Below are positions 23,777-32,452 of a stretch of 45,719 nucleotides of DNA, piece by piece (the first letter of the stretch is position 1; each line of letters starts with the position of its first letter). The DNA comes from CAZFBA01 sp964517135 (lineage in GTDB: Bacteria; Cyanobacteriota; Vampirovibrionia; JBFMGH01): positions 1-45,719 of the forward strand of contig CAZFBA010000033.1 of assembly GCA_964517135.1 (NCBI GenBank), given 5' to 3'. Both the position numbers and the translations under genes were made by a program. The notes beneath the pieces were generated by a model, which saw only the letters and a program-made list of their open reading frames with translations, was not told where the DNA came from and searched no databases.

Positions 23777-25393
23777 ATGCGAAAACATTATTATAAGCAC
23801 GTTTCAAATATCATACCGGGGACATTAATTCTTATAATTGCCCTTATAGTTAGCTATTTGCTTAATCAAATTAAGCCAAGCAGTTTTTATACTACTATTT
23901 TGCCTGTTATTGTTATGGTTGTATTTGTCATAATGCTTATAGATCTCCTGATAAAGTGCTTTACAACTATTGAATATAGTGAAGAAGGCTTAAAAAAGTA
24001 TTTTTTCAAAAAACCTGTTCTTAACATTAGCTGGGATCAAATTAAGTATACTAATCATCAGGAGGTAAAATTCTTTCATAACTTAATTTATGAGAATCTT
24101 AATTTAAATTCTCTTGACCATTCTTTTAAAATTACCTCTGATCTTCAAACTACTGCTGGTATAACTTATAAACCAGGGTTGACAAAAGACTTATCATTTG
24201 TCCACGAGGATGGAATCAGGCTTTTAGAACAGATCAAAGAAAAATTAAACATTGATACTGTCTATACAAAAATGCTGGCTAGAGACTTTATAGACATTGT
24301 AATCTTTATAATGCTTATTATAATTATATTTGTGAATTTTGTTATCGTAGATTATACTAAAGCCGGTCAATATGCCTATTTAGAAGGCAACTATCGAAAA
24401 GCTGTAGAAGATTTAAACAAGGCTATTCGCCACAATCCGGATGATGCTGACCTTTATTTCTATCTGGGTAATAGCTATCTGGGTTTAAGAAATTATGATA
24501 AAGCTCTTGAAAGTTTTCAGCTGGCAAGCAACTTGAGCCCTATAAATTCTCAGTATGTATTTATGCTGGGTAAAGTGTATTTTAAACTCAACCAATATTC
24601 CCTTGCTCTGGACTATTTCAAAAAAGCACTCGACCTGAATCCAACAATGGTCAAGGTTTATTATGATATGGGCAAAATTTATATGCTCCAAAATAAAAAT
24701 GACGAAGCCCTGATTTACTTTAATAAAGCTATAGAGCTTGGCGAAAGGAATTCTGATGTCTATAGTGATCTGGCCAGAACATATAGACTCACAGGAAATG
24801 ATGAAAAAGCTCTTGAATCTATCTCTAAAGCTATCGATTATAACCCCGGTGATTACCTGAATTATTGGGAGCTTGGAAAAATTTATTATAACCTTAAAGA
24901 CTATAAACAATCCATTAAAGCACTCAAACAGGCAGAAATTATTAACCCGAATGACAGCCTTTTGCTTGCAGACATTGCTGCCTGCTATTTACATCTAAAT
25001 GATATCGATCTGGCTATATCAAAAATGAAAGAAGCAATGATATCAAGTGATAACAACTATTATTTAAGCTATAATCTGGGATATATGTATTATCTAAAAA
25101 AAGAATATGATCTTGCTGCTCAATTCTTCAGTAATATCAATATTGAATTGTATACACCGACTGTATATCTTTATATTTTTAACGACAGCAAAGAAAAATC
25201 CTTGCAAAAGCTGAATAACGTAATGGAAAAACTGCTGGAAGTTAAACCTGATAACCCTATTCTGGCTTATATAGCTGCTAATGTCAATGTAAAACTAAAA
25301 AATAACAAAAAAGCTCTTCATTATTACAAGAAAATTAAAAAAATTGCACCAAATTTGTCTGAAAAACTATTGTTGAATGTGACTTATGAATAA
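23777..25393 (+). CDS. Membrane-anchored TPR protein
   Basis: 538 residues. Two transmembrane helices (about 13-30 and 40-60) are followed by a 110-residue beta-rich segment that resembles a bacterial PH-like domain (IEYSEEGLKKYFFKK... ISWDQIKYT). A third helix is at 171-192, and about seven tetratricopeptide repeats run from 196 to 440. The repeats are clear: GNYRKAVEDLNKAIRHNPDD, KNYDKALESFQLASNLSP-like and YSLALDYFKKALDLNPTMVK. TPRs bind partner proteins. The gene's last eight bases overlap the start of the CHASE2-GGDEF gene, so the products are made together, and the TPR protein may scaffold or modulate the cyclase. Possible -10 TATAAT at 23721-23726. Confidence 0.82.
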   Translation: MRKHYYKHVSNIIPGTLILIIALIVSYLLNQIKPSSFYTTILPVIVMVVFVIMLIDLLIKCFTTIEYSEEGLKKYFFKKPVLNISWDQIKYTNHQEVKFFHNLIYENLNLNSLDHSFKITSDLQTTAGITYKPGLTKDLSFVHEDGIRLLEQIKEKLNIDTVYTKMLARDFIDIVIFIMLIIIIFVNFVIVDYTKAGQYAYLEGNYRKAVEDLNKAIRHNPDDADLYFYLGNSYLGLRNYDKALESFQLASNLSPINSQYVFMLGKVYFKLNQYSLALDYFKKALDLNPTMVKVYYDMGKIYMLQNKNDEALIYFNKAIELGERNSDVYSDLARTYRLTGNDEKALESISKAIDYNPGDYLNYWELGKIYYNLKDYKQSIKALKQAEIINPNDSLLLADIAACYLHLNDIDLAISKMKEAMISSDNNYYLSYNLGYMYYLKKEYDLAAQFFSNINIELYTPTVYLYIFNDSKEKSLQKLNNVMEKLLEVKPDNPILAYIAANVNVKLKNNKKALHYYKKIKKIAPNLSEKLLLNVTYE

Positions 25394-27512
25394 ATTTAAG
25401 AACTTAATTGGTATCATCAGTATAGTAACAGTGCTTCTGCTTGTTTATCTATTAGGCATTAATAAACTTATTACTCGTCTAGAAAGCCAAACCCTTGACT
25501 GGAGAATTAAATTAGCCTATCAGAGCAGTGGTTATGTTTCCGACAAGTTTGTTATCGTGAATGCAGACCATGATACTTTTAGAGTGCTCGAAGAATTTTC
25601 TGAAATTGGCCTGAATACCTGGCCGTGGCCAAGATCTGAACTTGCAAAAATTATTGATTTTATCAATCAGGATAACCCTGAAGCCATTGTTTTACTTATG
25701 ACTTTAGATGATTATCAGTCAAAAGACAGCAATGACAGAAACGAAAATGTTATCCTTGCTCAAGTTCTACAAAATTCAAAAAATCTTATACTGTCTGATA
25801 AGCTTGCACTCCAGAAAGAACTACTTTATGAACAGATAAAATTTAAAAAACCTTCAGATAGAATACACCTGGAACATTATTATTTCGGAAAAGACCTGAC
25901 AGAAAAAGAAAAGAACTATCTTGACAAATTTGCCTTTAAGTTAAATACATCCCGTGCCAGTGAAACCCTTCTGAATAATATCTCTTTCAGCAAAACATCT
26001 ATGCTTCCTGACGTTTTTCTTGACTCTGTCAGTCAGATAGGCATCATTAACCTTCCTGTTGCTGAAGATGGCATTATAAGGAGTATTATACCCCTATTCA
26101 GGTTTAAATCAACAGACTATTATCTGTCTTCTATTTTCCTTTCACCTTATCTTTCCAGTATAACTGACCCGAATATTGCTCTATTCAGTAATTATATAGC
26201 TATTAACAATAAAAAAATACCTGTCAATAAAAAGGGGGAATATCTTATACACTGGAAAAAACCTAATTTATCAAATTATATACCAATGTATAAAGTCATT
26301 GTATCCCAGAAGCAAATTGAACAGGCTTTAAATGTACTGCATAACAGACCAATAGGCTATTCAAAAGAAAAATTTAATACGATAAAAGAACTGGCAGGCT
26401 CTTTCTTTATTCCACGTGGAACTTTTAAAGATAAAATAGTCATCATAACTAAAGATGTAACACATTCAACTGCTATAGACAACGCAACACCTATTTCATA
26501 CTTTGTATCAAACATACTGGATAGCTTTATGTATGACGACAGGCATATTCATAAGGTAAACACAATCATTCCAATAGTTATTATACTAGTATTTTCTTTT
26601 ATTCTAAGTATTTTAACAAGAAATATCTCCTCAGGTCTAAGTATTAGTATTATTATCATACTTTCATTGTTGTCTTATGTTGCTATATGTTCATTTTTAT
26701 TTCAACAATATCTCCTGTGGATAGATATAGTATTGCCAGTATTAATCATGTCTTTGATGTTCGTTGCTATGTATACCCAGAGGTATAAGCAAACCCAGTT
26801 AAAGTTAGAACATACCTATAAACTGGCAACTTTAGACGGTCTGACAGGCCTCTATAATCACCGTTATTTCCAGGAAAAGATACGCTCTGAAATGAGAATT
26901 GCTACACGTAAAGAAGATAGCCTGTCGTTATTGTTAATAGATATTGATTATTTCAAAAACTTTAATGATGCTTATGGCCATAGAGCAGGAGATGCCGTAT
27001 TAATTCAGGTAGGTCAGGCACTCATAGACAGTGTCAGAGATACAGATATCGTTGCCCGTTACGGTGGAGAAGAATTTTGCATTATTCTGGATAAAACTGA
27101 TACCGAAGAAGCACTCAGAATAGCTCAAAAAATTTGCAAAACGATTGACAAAACTGACTTTTATGTTGATTCAGGAGAAAAGAAAGTACACGTAACAGTC
27201 TCTATCGGTGTGGCAAATTATCCTCAACATGCACGAACAGTAGAAGAACTGGTTGACTTTGCCGATAAAAGCCTGTATAGAGCTAAAAACTCTGGCCGAA
27301 ATAAAGTAGGCCCATTAGAAGATTTTTATGAGGATGCAACTGAAAGCCTTATCGTCAGGAGAAAACGTAAACTCGAATTTGTAAAAGTTGCTTTTGAAAA
27401 GGCTTTAAACGAATTAATTGAAGTTGCAATTAAAGAAAACGTTAATCCATCACTTGTTGTTAGAAAGATGGTTGATGAAAAGCTTCCTGAAAGAGACGAT
27501 CAGAAATTATAA
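25386..27512 (+). CDS. CHASE2-GGDEF diguanylate cyclase
   Basis: 708 residues. A short N-terminal membrane helix (about 7-23) leads into an extracytoplasmic CHASE2 sensor (about 30-385; LESQTLDWRIKL, LNTWPWPRSELAKII). Three membrane helices follow (about 393-410, 418-437, 444-462), then a GGDEF domain (about 478-645). The catalytic motif is GGEEF at 560-564, with DGLTGLYNHRYF and DIDYFKNFND before it. An RDTD inhibitory I-site at 551-554 stands exactly five residues ahead. It should therefore make c-di-GMP from two GTP and be subject to product inhibition. It overlaps the upstream TPR gene. The C-terminal 60 residues are a Lys/Glu-rich helix. Its 3' end overlaps the opposite gene by six bases. 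Confidence 0.93.
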   Translation: MNKFKNLIGIISIVTVLLLVYLLGINKLITRLESQTLDWRIKLAYQSSGYVSDKFVIVNADHDTFRVLEEFSEIGLNTWPWPRSELAKIIDFINQDNPEAIVLLMTLDDYQSKDSNDRNENVILAQVLQNSKNLILSDKLALQKELLYEQIKFKKPSDRIHLEHYYFGKDLTEKEKNYLDKFAFKLNTSRASETLLNNISFSKTSMLPDVFLDSVSQIGIINLPVAEDGIIRSIIPLFRFKSTDYYLSSIFLSPYLSSITDPNIALFSNYIAINNKKIPVNKKGEYLIHWKKPNLSNYIPMYKVIVSQKQIEQALNVLHNRPIGYSKEKFNTIKELAGSFFIPRGTFKDKIVIITKDVTHSTAIDNATPISYFVSNILDSFMYDDRHIHKVNTIIPIVIILVFSFILSILTRNISSGLSISIIIILSLLSYVAICSFLFQQYLLWIDIVLPVLIMSLMFVAMYTQRYKQTQLKLEHTYKLATLDGLTGLYNHRYFQEKIRSEMRIATRKEDSLSLLLIDIDYFKNFNDAYGHRAGDAVLIQVGQALIDSVRDTDIVARYGGEEFCIILDKTDTEEALRIAQKICKTIDKTDFYVDSGEKKVHVTVSIGVANYPQHARTVEELVDFADKSLYRAKNSGRNKVGPLEDFYEDATESLIVRRKRKLEFVKVAFEKALNELIEVAIKENVNPSLVVRKMVDEKLPERDDQKL

Positions 27513-27980
27513 TAAATTTACACCGGCAATTAATGTAACAAATACAAGAAAACCTGCCAACAAAACAAGCCCGCAACCTTTTGATTCATATACAGGGTTC
27601 ATTGATTCTTTGTCTGTGACATCCGCTTTGAAAATTAGCCCCCTGTTTTGTTTGGCCACTACAGCTTTACTATATTCATCAAGGTCATTATGAACCGGGT
27701 TGTAAGGTTTATCAGATGTGTTGCTATAAGAAATTCTTTCTCCTGACTGTGCAAAAGAGGTGTCAACAGTTATTTCAACAACAGCACCATAGCTTTGAAG
27801 TACCTGTTTAATTATATTGGCTTCTAATTTTGTTGAAGTGGTTGCAATAACAGCTGGCAGAGAACTCAGAAGGTTTTCAGCTGCTTCATTTCCCAGTTCA
27901 GAATATTCTTGAAGATAACTAAGAATAGTATCTTTACGGGGACCAATATCTATTAGGGTTACCTGGTATTTTTTTGACAT
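27507..27980 (-). CDS. Tail-anchored protein with ribosomal L7/L12 C-terminal-like domain
   Basis: 157 residues. Residues 5-72 read like the bL12 C-terminal domain: VTLIDIGPRKDTILSYLQEY, then LGNEAAENLLSSLPAVIAT, then EANIIKQVLQSYGAVVEI. This keeps the beta-alpha-alpha-beta-alpha-beta pattern and the G-x(2)-K, L-G-x(3)-A and A-x-V-E-(I/L) positions. A polar linker follows (75-130), then a single transmembrane helix at 137-155 (GLVLLAGFLVFVTLIAGVNL) at the very C-terminus. There is no L12 N-terminal dimerisation domain, so it is not a ribosomal stalk protein. Its function is unknown. It lies downstream of the GT-C-like gene's far end on the same strand, but it is more likely its own unit. Confidence 0.72.
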   Translation of the reverse strand: MSKKYQVTLIDIGPRKDTILSYLQEYSELGNEAAENLLSSLPAVIATTSTKLEANIIKQVLQSYGAVVEITVDTSFAQSGERISYSNTSDKPYNPVHNDLDEYSKAVVAKQNRGLIFKADVTDKESMNPVYESKGCGLVLLAGFLVFVTLIAGVNLL

Positions 27981-28038
27981 AATTTTTGTTTCTCTGACTT
28001 TTAAATGAGAATAATATTGTACCAGAAATATGGTTGAT

Positions 28039-29559
28039 TTAAAGAGAAGTCTGTTGAAGTCTTTTGTAATTAGGATTTAGAAACAGAAATGATTCTTTAT
28101 CAGTAAACACCAGCGGCCACCCGGATTCCTGAACCATATTTTTAGTTACAGGGTCATATCTTGAGGTCAAAACAAATGCAGGGTTAAAACTTTCCAGTAC
28201 TTCTTGCCATCCTGATTGAGCGTTGATAAATCTCATATTGGCTTTGACTATCTCATCAGGATAAACAGTCTCATATCGTCCATCAAATGATACTTTTACT
28301 TCTGGGTAAAGCTGGTATATTATAAATTCTCCCCAGTTAAATGTGGTTATCATATTGCCCTTGAGGTCATTAGCCCTGATAAAGTTTGCTGCTTTAACAG
28401 GATACCCTACAAAAATGGCATCTGTTTTCTCTTTTACCTCAAGATGATAAGAAAAATTCTGGTCATTAAATATTGTAAAATAAATAAACAAAAATGAAAC
28501 AGCAATTAAAGCAATCTGCTTCCCCGGTTTAAAGGGTATCTTCTGATCTGATTCAACTGTTATTTTTGCCACTGGCAAAATATTGTCAATTAACCCCGGA
28601 AAATAGAAAGCACAGGCCAGCGCAAAGAATGGTATATGCCTTGAATGACTGAACGAAACCAGCATTAAGAGTATTAAAAGTATCAACCTATAACCATTTG
28701 AAAGTTTTACTGCTTTTAGATTTTTTACTACAATAGTAGCAGTTATTACTACCAGCACAAAGAAATAAACAAAACGACCGGGAAAACTAAATACCGATAG
28801 CCATTCTTCTACAAATGGCCTTTTCATAAGTATTGCATCAAGAATATAAGGATAATAGTGGTATGTATAAGGATTTACACCTAGAACCAATACCAGAATT
28901 AATGGTAAATAAAGAACTTTAAAATTAAGGTTTTTTAAATCAATACGATTATATTCTTTTTTAGCAGTAATAACATCAGAAAAAAGACTGTAAAGACAGT
29001 AGAAAACTACCAGCGCAAGGCCTGCAAGCACTCCTCCATGAGAGTTCACCCAGAATATAAAGATAACAGGAAGAGCAATAAAAGTCATTTTCCCTTTTAA
29101 CTGATATTTTTCAAGGATAAAAAGGGTCATAGCAAAAAATAAATAACTGAAAATCTGCGGCCTGATTGCAGTTCCATATGAAAATACCAGTATAATAACT
29201 AAATAGACAAGCGTTAGTGCTATCAGATGTCTGGATTTTCTTACAGTATAAACCCACGGAATCAATACTGTAAAAGAAAAAGCCAGCGCCTTAAAAAGCA
29301 ACAACAGGCTTCCTGATGGGCTTAGTGGGTAAAGAAAGGCAAATACAACTTCACTAAACCACTCATGGTTAACCCACAGGTCTTTAGTCTCCACGAAAGA
29401 ATATATATCCTGATAGGGAATAGATTTATGTAACAATATATATTCTCCAAACTTTAAATGACCCCACAGATCAGGGTCATAAGCCCGGAAAAATGAGAAT
29501 ATAAAAAAACTAAAGCAAAATATAAGGGCTGAATAGACTATAAAATTTGTATTTTTCAT
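28039..29559 (-). CDS. Multi-pass membrane protein, GT-C glycosyltransferase-like
   Basis: 506 residues. About ten transmembrane helices fill residues 1-365, and a soluble domain of about 125 residues ends the protein. The first extracytoplasmic loop has DPDLWGHLKFGEYIL, then WVNHEWFSEVVFAFL, the acidic/His pattern seen in many uncharacterised GT-C-like membrane proteins that probably transfer sugars from polyprenyl-phosphate carriers. The C-terminal part has FNWGEFIIYQLYPEVKVSFD and GRYETVYPDE, also typical of that group. I put the start at ATG 29559 rather than TTG 29592, since neither has a strong ribosome binding site and the helix begins just after the ATG. Specific donor and acceptor cannot be told from sequence. 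Confidence 0.75.
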   Translation of the reverse strand: MKNTNFIVYSALIFCFSFFIFSFFRAYDPDLWGHLKFGEYILLHKSIPYQDIYSFVETKDLWVNHEWFSEVVFAFLYPLSPSGSLLLLFKALAFSFTVLIPWVYTVRKSRHLIALTLVYLVIILVFSYGTAIRPQIFSYLFFAMTLFILEKYQLKGKMTFIALPVIFIFWVNSHGGVLAGLALVVFYCLYSLFSDVITAKKEYNRIDLKNLNFKVLYLPLILVLVLGVNPYTYHYYPYILDAILMKRPFVEEWLSVFSFPGRFVYFFVLVVITATIVVKNLKAVKLSNGYRLILLILLMLVSFSHSRHIPFFALACAFYFPGLIDNILPVAKITVESDQKIPFKPGKQIALIAVSFLFIYFTIFNDQNFSYHLEVKEKTDAIFVGYPVKAANFIRANDLKGNMITTFNWGEFIIYQLYPEVKVSFDGRYETVYPDEIVKANMRFINAQSGWQEVLESFNPAFVLTSRYDPVTKNMVQESGWPLVFTDKESFLFLNPNYKRLQQTSL

Positions 29560-29720
29560 TGATCTAAATTTCCAGAATAATTGAATTAACAAAACACTTA
29601 AAAAACAGTTACCTGCTCTGACAAATTATAAATCAATAGTGGTTATAAGTGAAACCACAGTTAAACAGCAAACTTAAAAAAGATTTCTGCCTCTGAATGT
29701 CAATAAAAGTATTTATAAAA

Positions 29721-30386
29721 CTATCTTTGCAGACCTGACCTATTGATAAAACTCTGAAAATCTTGAATGACAACAGCATTATCCTGCCTGGATACTACAT
29801 AGGCATTGTTAAAAACTTTTTCTCTGGGCACTTTCTGGTTATTCTTTTTAACTACCCAGCTTACAGCAGCTTCTAACCCCAGAACTGTTATTAAAGCTCC
29901 TAGTATAACAGAAAATACTGAACCGTTATTAGCAAGTTTCGAGGTAAGCATATTACCTGCAACTCTACCTGCGGCTGTTCCTCCTATGGCTGCCCCTGTA
30001 ATTTTTGCTATGGTAGTATTTGAAAGCTTTTCTTCAGGGTTTTTATTCCTGTTAGCAATAATTTTAGTTGTCAGGAATGTTGGAATTATTACACCACCAA
30101 GAAATGTAGCAATAGCAGCAAATTTCCTGCCCGGTGAAGATGCCTTAAAAGCAGTATTAATTGCCTGTCCAAAGTTTTCTGCCTGTCTGTCAACTTTTAA
30201 AATCTTCATAACACCCGCAGTTGTAGCAACTAGCTGCCCAACAGTCATTGCAAGAAGTGCACCAAGTGTCATATGTGACTGTGTTCTTGGTGAAATGTAG
30301 TTTGCAGAATTATCTGCAGACTTACCACCCTTAAAAGTTACTTTTTGTGGTTGATAGGGTACAGGAGTTATTTTCTGGATGCTCAT
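29721..30386 (-). CDS. Hypothetical membrane protein with N-terminal VTFKGG motif
   Basis: 221 residues. The N-terminus is MSIQKITPVPYQPQKVTFKG, a short disordered leader ending in the FKG motif that I associate with many lineage-specific Melainabacteria proteins. Small, Ala/Gly/Thr-rich hydrophobic segments follow at about 40-62, 88-108, 130-150 and 158-178 (LGALLAMTVGQLVATTAGV, TKITGAAIGG-like, VFSVILGALITVLGLEAAV), suggesting four membrane spans. No enzymatic motif is seen. It is monocistronic and divergent from the yceD-fab operon. Nothing more specific can be inferred. Confidence 0.7.
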   Translation of the reverse strand: MSIQKITPVPYQPQKVTFKGGKSADNSANYISPRTQSHMTLGALLAMTVGQLVATTAGVMKILKVDRQAENFGQAINTAFKASSPGRKFAAIATFLGGVIIPTFLTTKIIANRNKNPEEKLSNTTIAKITGAAIGGTAAGRVAGNMLTSKLANNGSVFSVILGALITVLGLEAAVSWVVKKNNQKVPREKVFNNAYVVSRQDNAVVIQDFQSFINRSGLQR

Positions 30387-30595
30387 AAATCTCTTCTCTG
30401 CTATTCTTTAACCTTTATGTTGTTTACAACAACCCATTCTGTATGTAAGTAGTTACTCAGTAAAAACTGATGATAGTTTAAAAATTACTCACAGAAACTC
30501 TAAAACTTATAAATTGTTACAATGCTTAAAGATAGAATATATTTTTTGTCTGAATTATTTTATTTACAAAACTCTTAATTCATTTAAAAATTAAC

Positions 30596-30623
30596 TTGAC
30601 TTTCAAACTACGAGCTTTATATT
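30596..30623 (+). promoter_or_regulatory. Promoter of the yceD-rpmF-fab operon
   Basis: TTGACT (30596-30601) and TATATT (30618-30623) are spaced by 16 bp. TATTAT at 30620-30625 with an 18-bp spacer is an alternative -10. The site is about 50 bases before the first gene of the fatty-acid operon. Confidence 0.6.
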
Positions 30624-30675
30624 ATTAATTTTTAGGATTGCAGTTAATTAAACTGATTAAAAGAGTGGTCTGAAA

Positions 30676-31173
30676 TTGATTATAGAGCTAGAAGAACTGA
30701 AAAATTCTCCTGAAAGGCAGCTAGAAATAGATTTTAACGAATATATTTCTGAGCTAAACAATTCTGTTGATGTTACCGGACATCTGACAGTTAAACTTAT
30801 GCTTTATGGCGTAAAAATCGATGGAGAAATATCTACAGAGCTTGAATTAAACTGTGATCGGTGTTTAAATAATTTTGTAAGAAAACTATCAGTAGGTATT
30901 CATGAAGACTTTTTGTTCGGAACCTTACTGCCAGAAGGCACAAAAGAACATGAACTTAAAGAAAATGAATTTGTTAATGAACTTAAGGGGCAGAAGTTTA
31001 TTGATATTACTGATATTATCTATCAATCTATTATGCTTGAAATTCCGCACCAGGCTTTATGCAGTGAAAATTGCCCCGGAACTGTTGAATATCAAAAAAT
31101 GAAAGAAGAGCAGAATAATCAAATTGATCCACGTCTTTCAAAACTTAAAGATTTAAATTTTTCTAGTAACTAA
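30676..31173 (+). CDS. yceD: YceD/DUF177 family protein
   Basis: 165 residues. The DUF177 pattern is present: a beta-rich N-terminal half, CDRCLNNF at about residue 60, and a C-terminal CSENCPG motif that together can bind zinc. The gene sits directly before rpmF, as it does in many bacteria and in plant plastid ancestry. Bacterial and plastid YceD proteins are linked to 23S rRNA accumulation and expression of the neighbouring L32 gene. The start is TTG at 30676; the family begins near here and there is no in-frame ATG upstream. rpmF follows after 33 bases with its own AAGGTG site. Confidence 0.85.
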   Translation: MIIELEELKNSPERQLEIDFNEYISELNNSVDVTGHLTVKLMLYGVKIDGEISTELELNCDRCLNNFVRKLSVGIHEDFLFGTLLPEGTKEHELKENEFVNELKGQKFIDITDIIYQSIMLEIPHQALCSENCPGTVEYQKMKEEQNNQIDPRLSKLKDLNFSSN

Positions 31174-31206
31174 ATATTTCTACAAGATAAGAAAAGGTGA
31201 AAAAAA

Positions 31207-31392
31207 ATGGCAGTACCAAAGAAACGAAAAGGACACTCTGCACAGGGACATAGAAGATCCAAGTGGAAAGCCAGTGTTCCTACAACATCCACATGTAAAA
31301 ACTGTGGTGAAACCAAGTTAGCACACCATGTTTGTGAATATTGTGGGTATTATGGAGAAAAACCTGCTAGCAAAAAGCTAGAGGATATATAA
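31207..31392 (+). CDS. rpmF: 50S ribosomal protein L32
   Basis: 61 residues. MAVPKKRKGHSAQGHRRSKW is the standard bL32 opening. The zinc-binding Cys pairs CKNCGETK and CEYCGYYG are both present, so this is the zinc-binding (C+) form. It is part of the large ribosomal subunit near the exit region. It lies between yceD and plsX, the conserved order that ties ribosome growth to phospholipid synthesis. Confidence 0.97.
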   Translation: MAVPKKRKGHSAQGHRRSKWKASVPTTSTCKNCGETKLAHHVCEYCGYYGEKPASKKLEDI

Positions 31393-31402
31393 TACGGATA
31401 AC

Positions 31403-32434
31403 ATGAGTAAAAAAGAACAGACAATTATTGCTGTTGATGCCATGGGCGGAGACTATGCCCCTGATGAGATTGTCAAAGGGGCTGTCGCAGCAGCAAAACT
31501 ATATAAAGATAGAAATGTAAAAATTATTCTTGTTGGTCAGCAAGATGCAGTTGAAAAATCACTGTCTAAAGTTGATTCAGCAAATCTTAATATTGAAGTT
31601 GTTCACGCCAGTGAAATTATCGAAATGGCTGAATCACCTACCAAAGCAGTAAAAAAGAAAAAAGACTCTTCTATTGTTAAATGTATAAGCCTGGTTTCAG
31701 AAAATAAAGCCCAGGCGTTCGTCTCAGCAGGCAATACCGGGGCATGTATGACAGCATCATTCTTTTACCTCGGAAGAATAAAAGGCATTGAAAGACCTGC
31801 TATAGCAGCCCTATTGCCAACAATTAACAGAACACCTGCTTTACTTCTTGATGCTGGCGCAAACTCTGATTGTGAACCCAGCATGCTTATTCAATTTGCA
31901 CAGATGGGAGAGATTTTTTCTTCAAAAGTACTGGAAATAGATAACCCCAGAGTTGGCATACTCAATATTGGCGGAGAATCATCTAAAGGAAATACCCTTG
32001 CCCTGAATACATATAAGTTACTTAAAGAAAACAACAAAGGCCTTAACTTTGTCGGTAACGTAGAAGGACGGGATGTCTTTTTAGGGGCTTGCGATGTTAT
32101 AGTTTGTGATGGTTTTACCGGTAACGTGACCCTGAAAGTAGCAGAGGGCGTTGCAAAAATGCTTGTTCAAATTTTAAAGGACGAACTCAGCCAGGGGTCA
32201 AGAAACAAACTGGGAGCAGTTCTCGCTAAACCCGCATTTAAAAGACTCAAAAAAAGAATAGATTATGAAGAGTATGGGGGTTCTTTATTGCTAGGGGTTA
32301 ACGGTATTTGCGTTATTGCACACGGAGGAAGCAACGATTCTGCTATTAAAAACGCTATCAGGGTCGGCATTGAGTCTGTTGAAAAAGATGTAACAAGCAA
32401 AATTCTTGGTTTATGTGAGATGAGTACAGTCTAG
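31403..32434 (+). CDS. plsX: Phosphate acyltransferase PlsX
   Basis: 343 residues. It makes acyl-phosphate from acyl-ACP for phospholipid synthesis, working with PlsY at the membrane surface. Family features are IAVDAMGGDYAPDEIVKGAV, the acidic/basic core segment AESPTKAVKKKKDSS, AFVSAGNTGACM, DAGANSDC, GGESSKGN, VCDGFTGNV and YEEYGGSLLLGVNG. It starts 10 bases after rpmF and precedes fabH, as in most FASII operons. Confidence 0.97.
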   Translation: MSKKEQTIIAVDAMGGDYAPDEIVKGAVAAAKLYKDRNVKIILVGQQDAVEKSLSKVDSANLNIEVVHASEIIEMAESPTKAVKKKKDSSIVKCISLVSENKAQAFVSAGNTGACMTASFFYLGRIKGIERPAIAALLPTINRTPALLLDAGANSDCEPSMLIQFAQMGEIFSSKVLEIDNPRVGILNIGGESSKGNTLALNTYKLLKENNKGLNFVGNVEGRDVFLGACDVIVCDGFTGNVTLKVAEGVAKMLVQILKDELSQGSRNKLGAVLAKPAFKRLKKRIDYEEYGGSLLLGVNGICVIAHGGSNDSAIKNAIRVGIESVEKDVTSKILGLCEMSTV

Positions 32435-32452
32435 TTTAGGAATTATTTTTTT

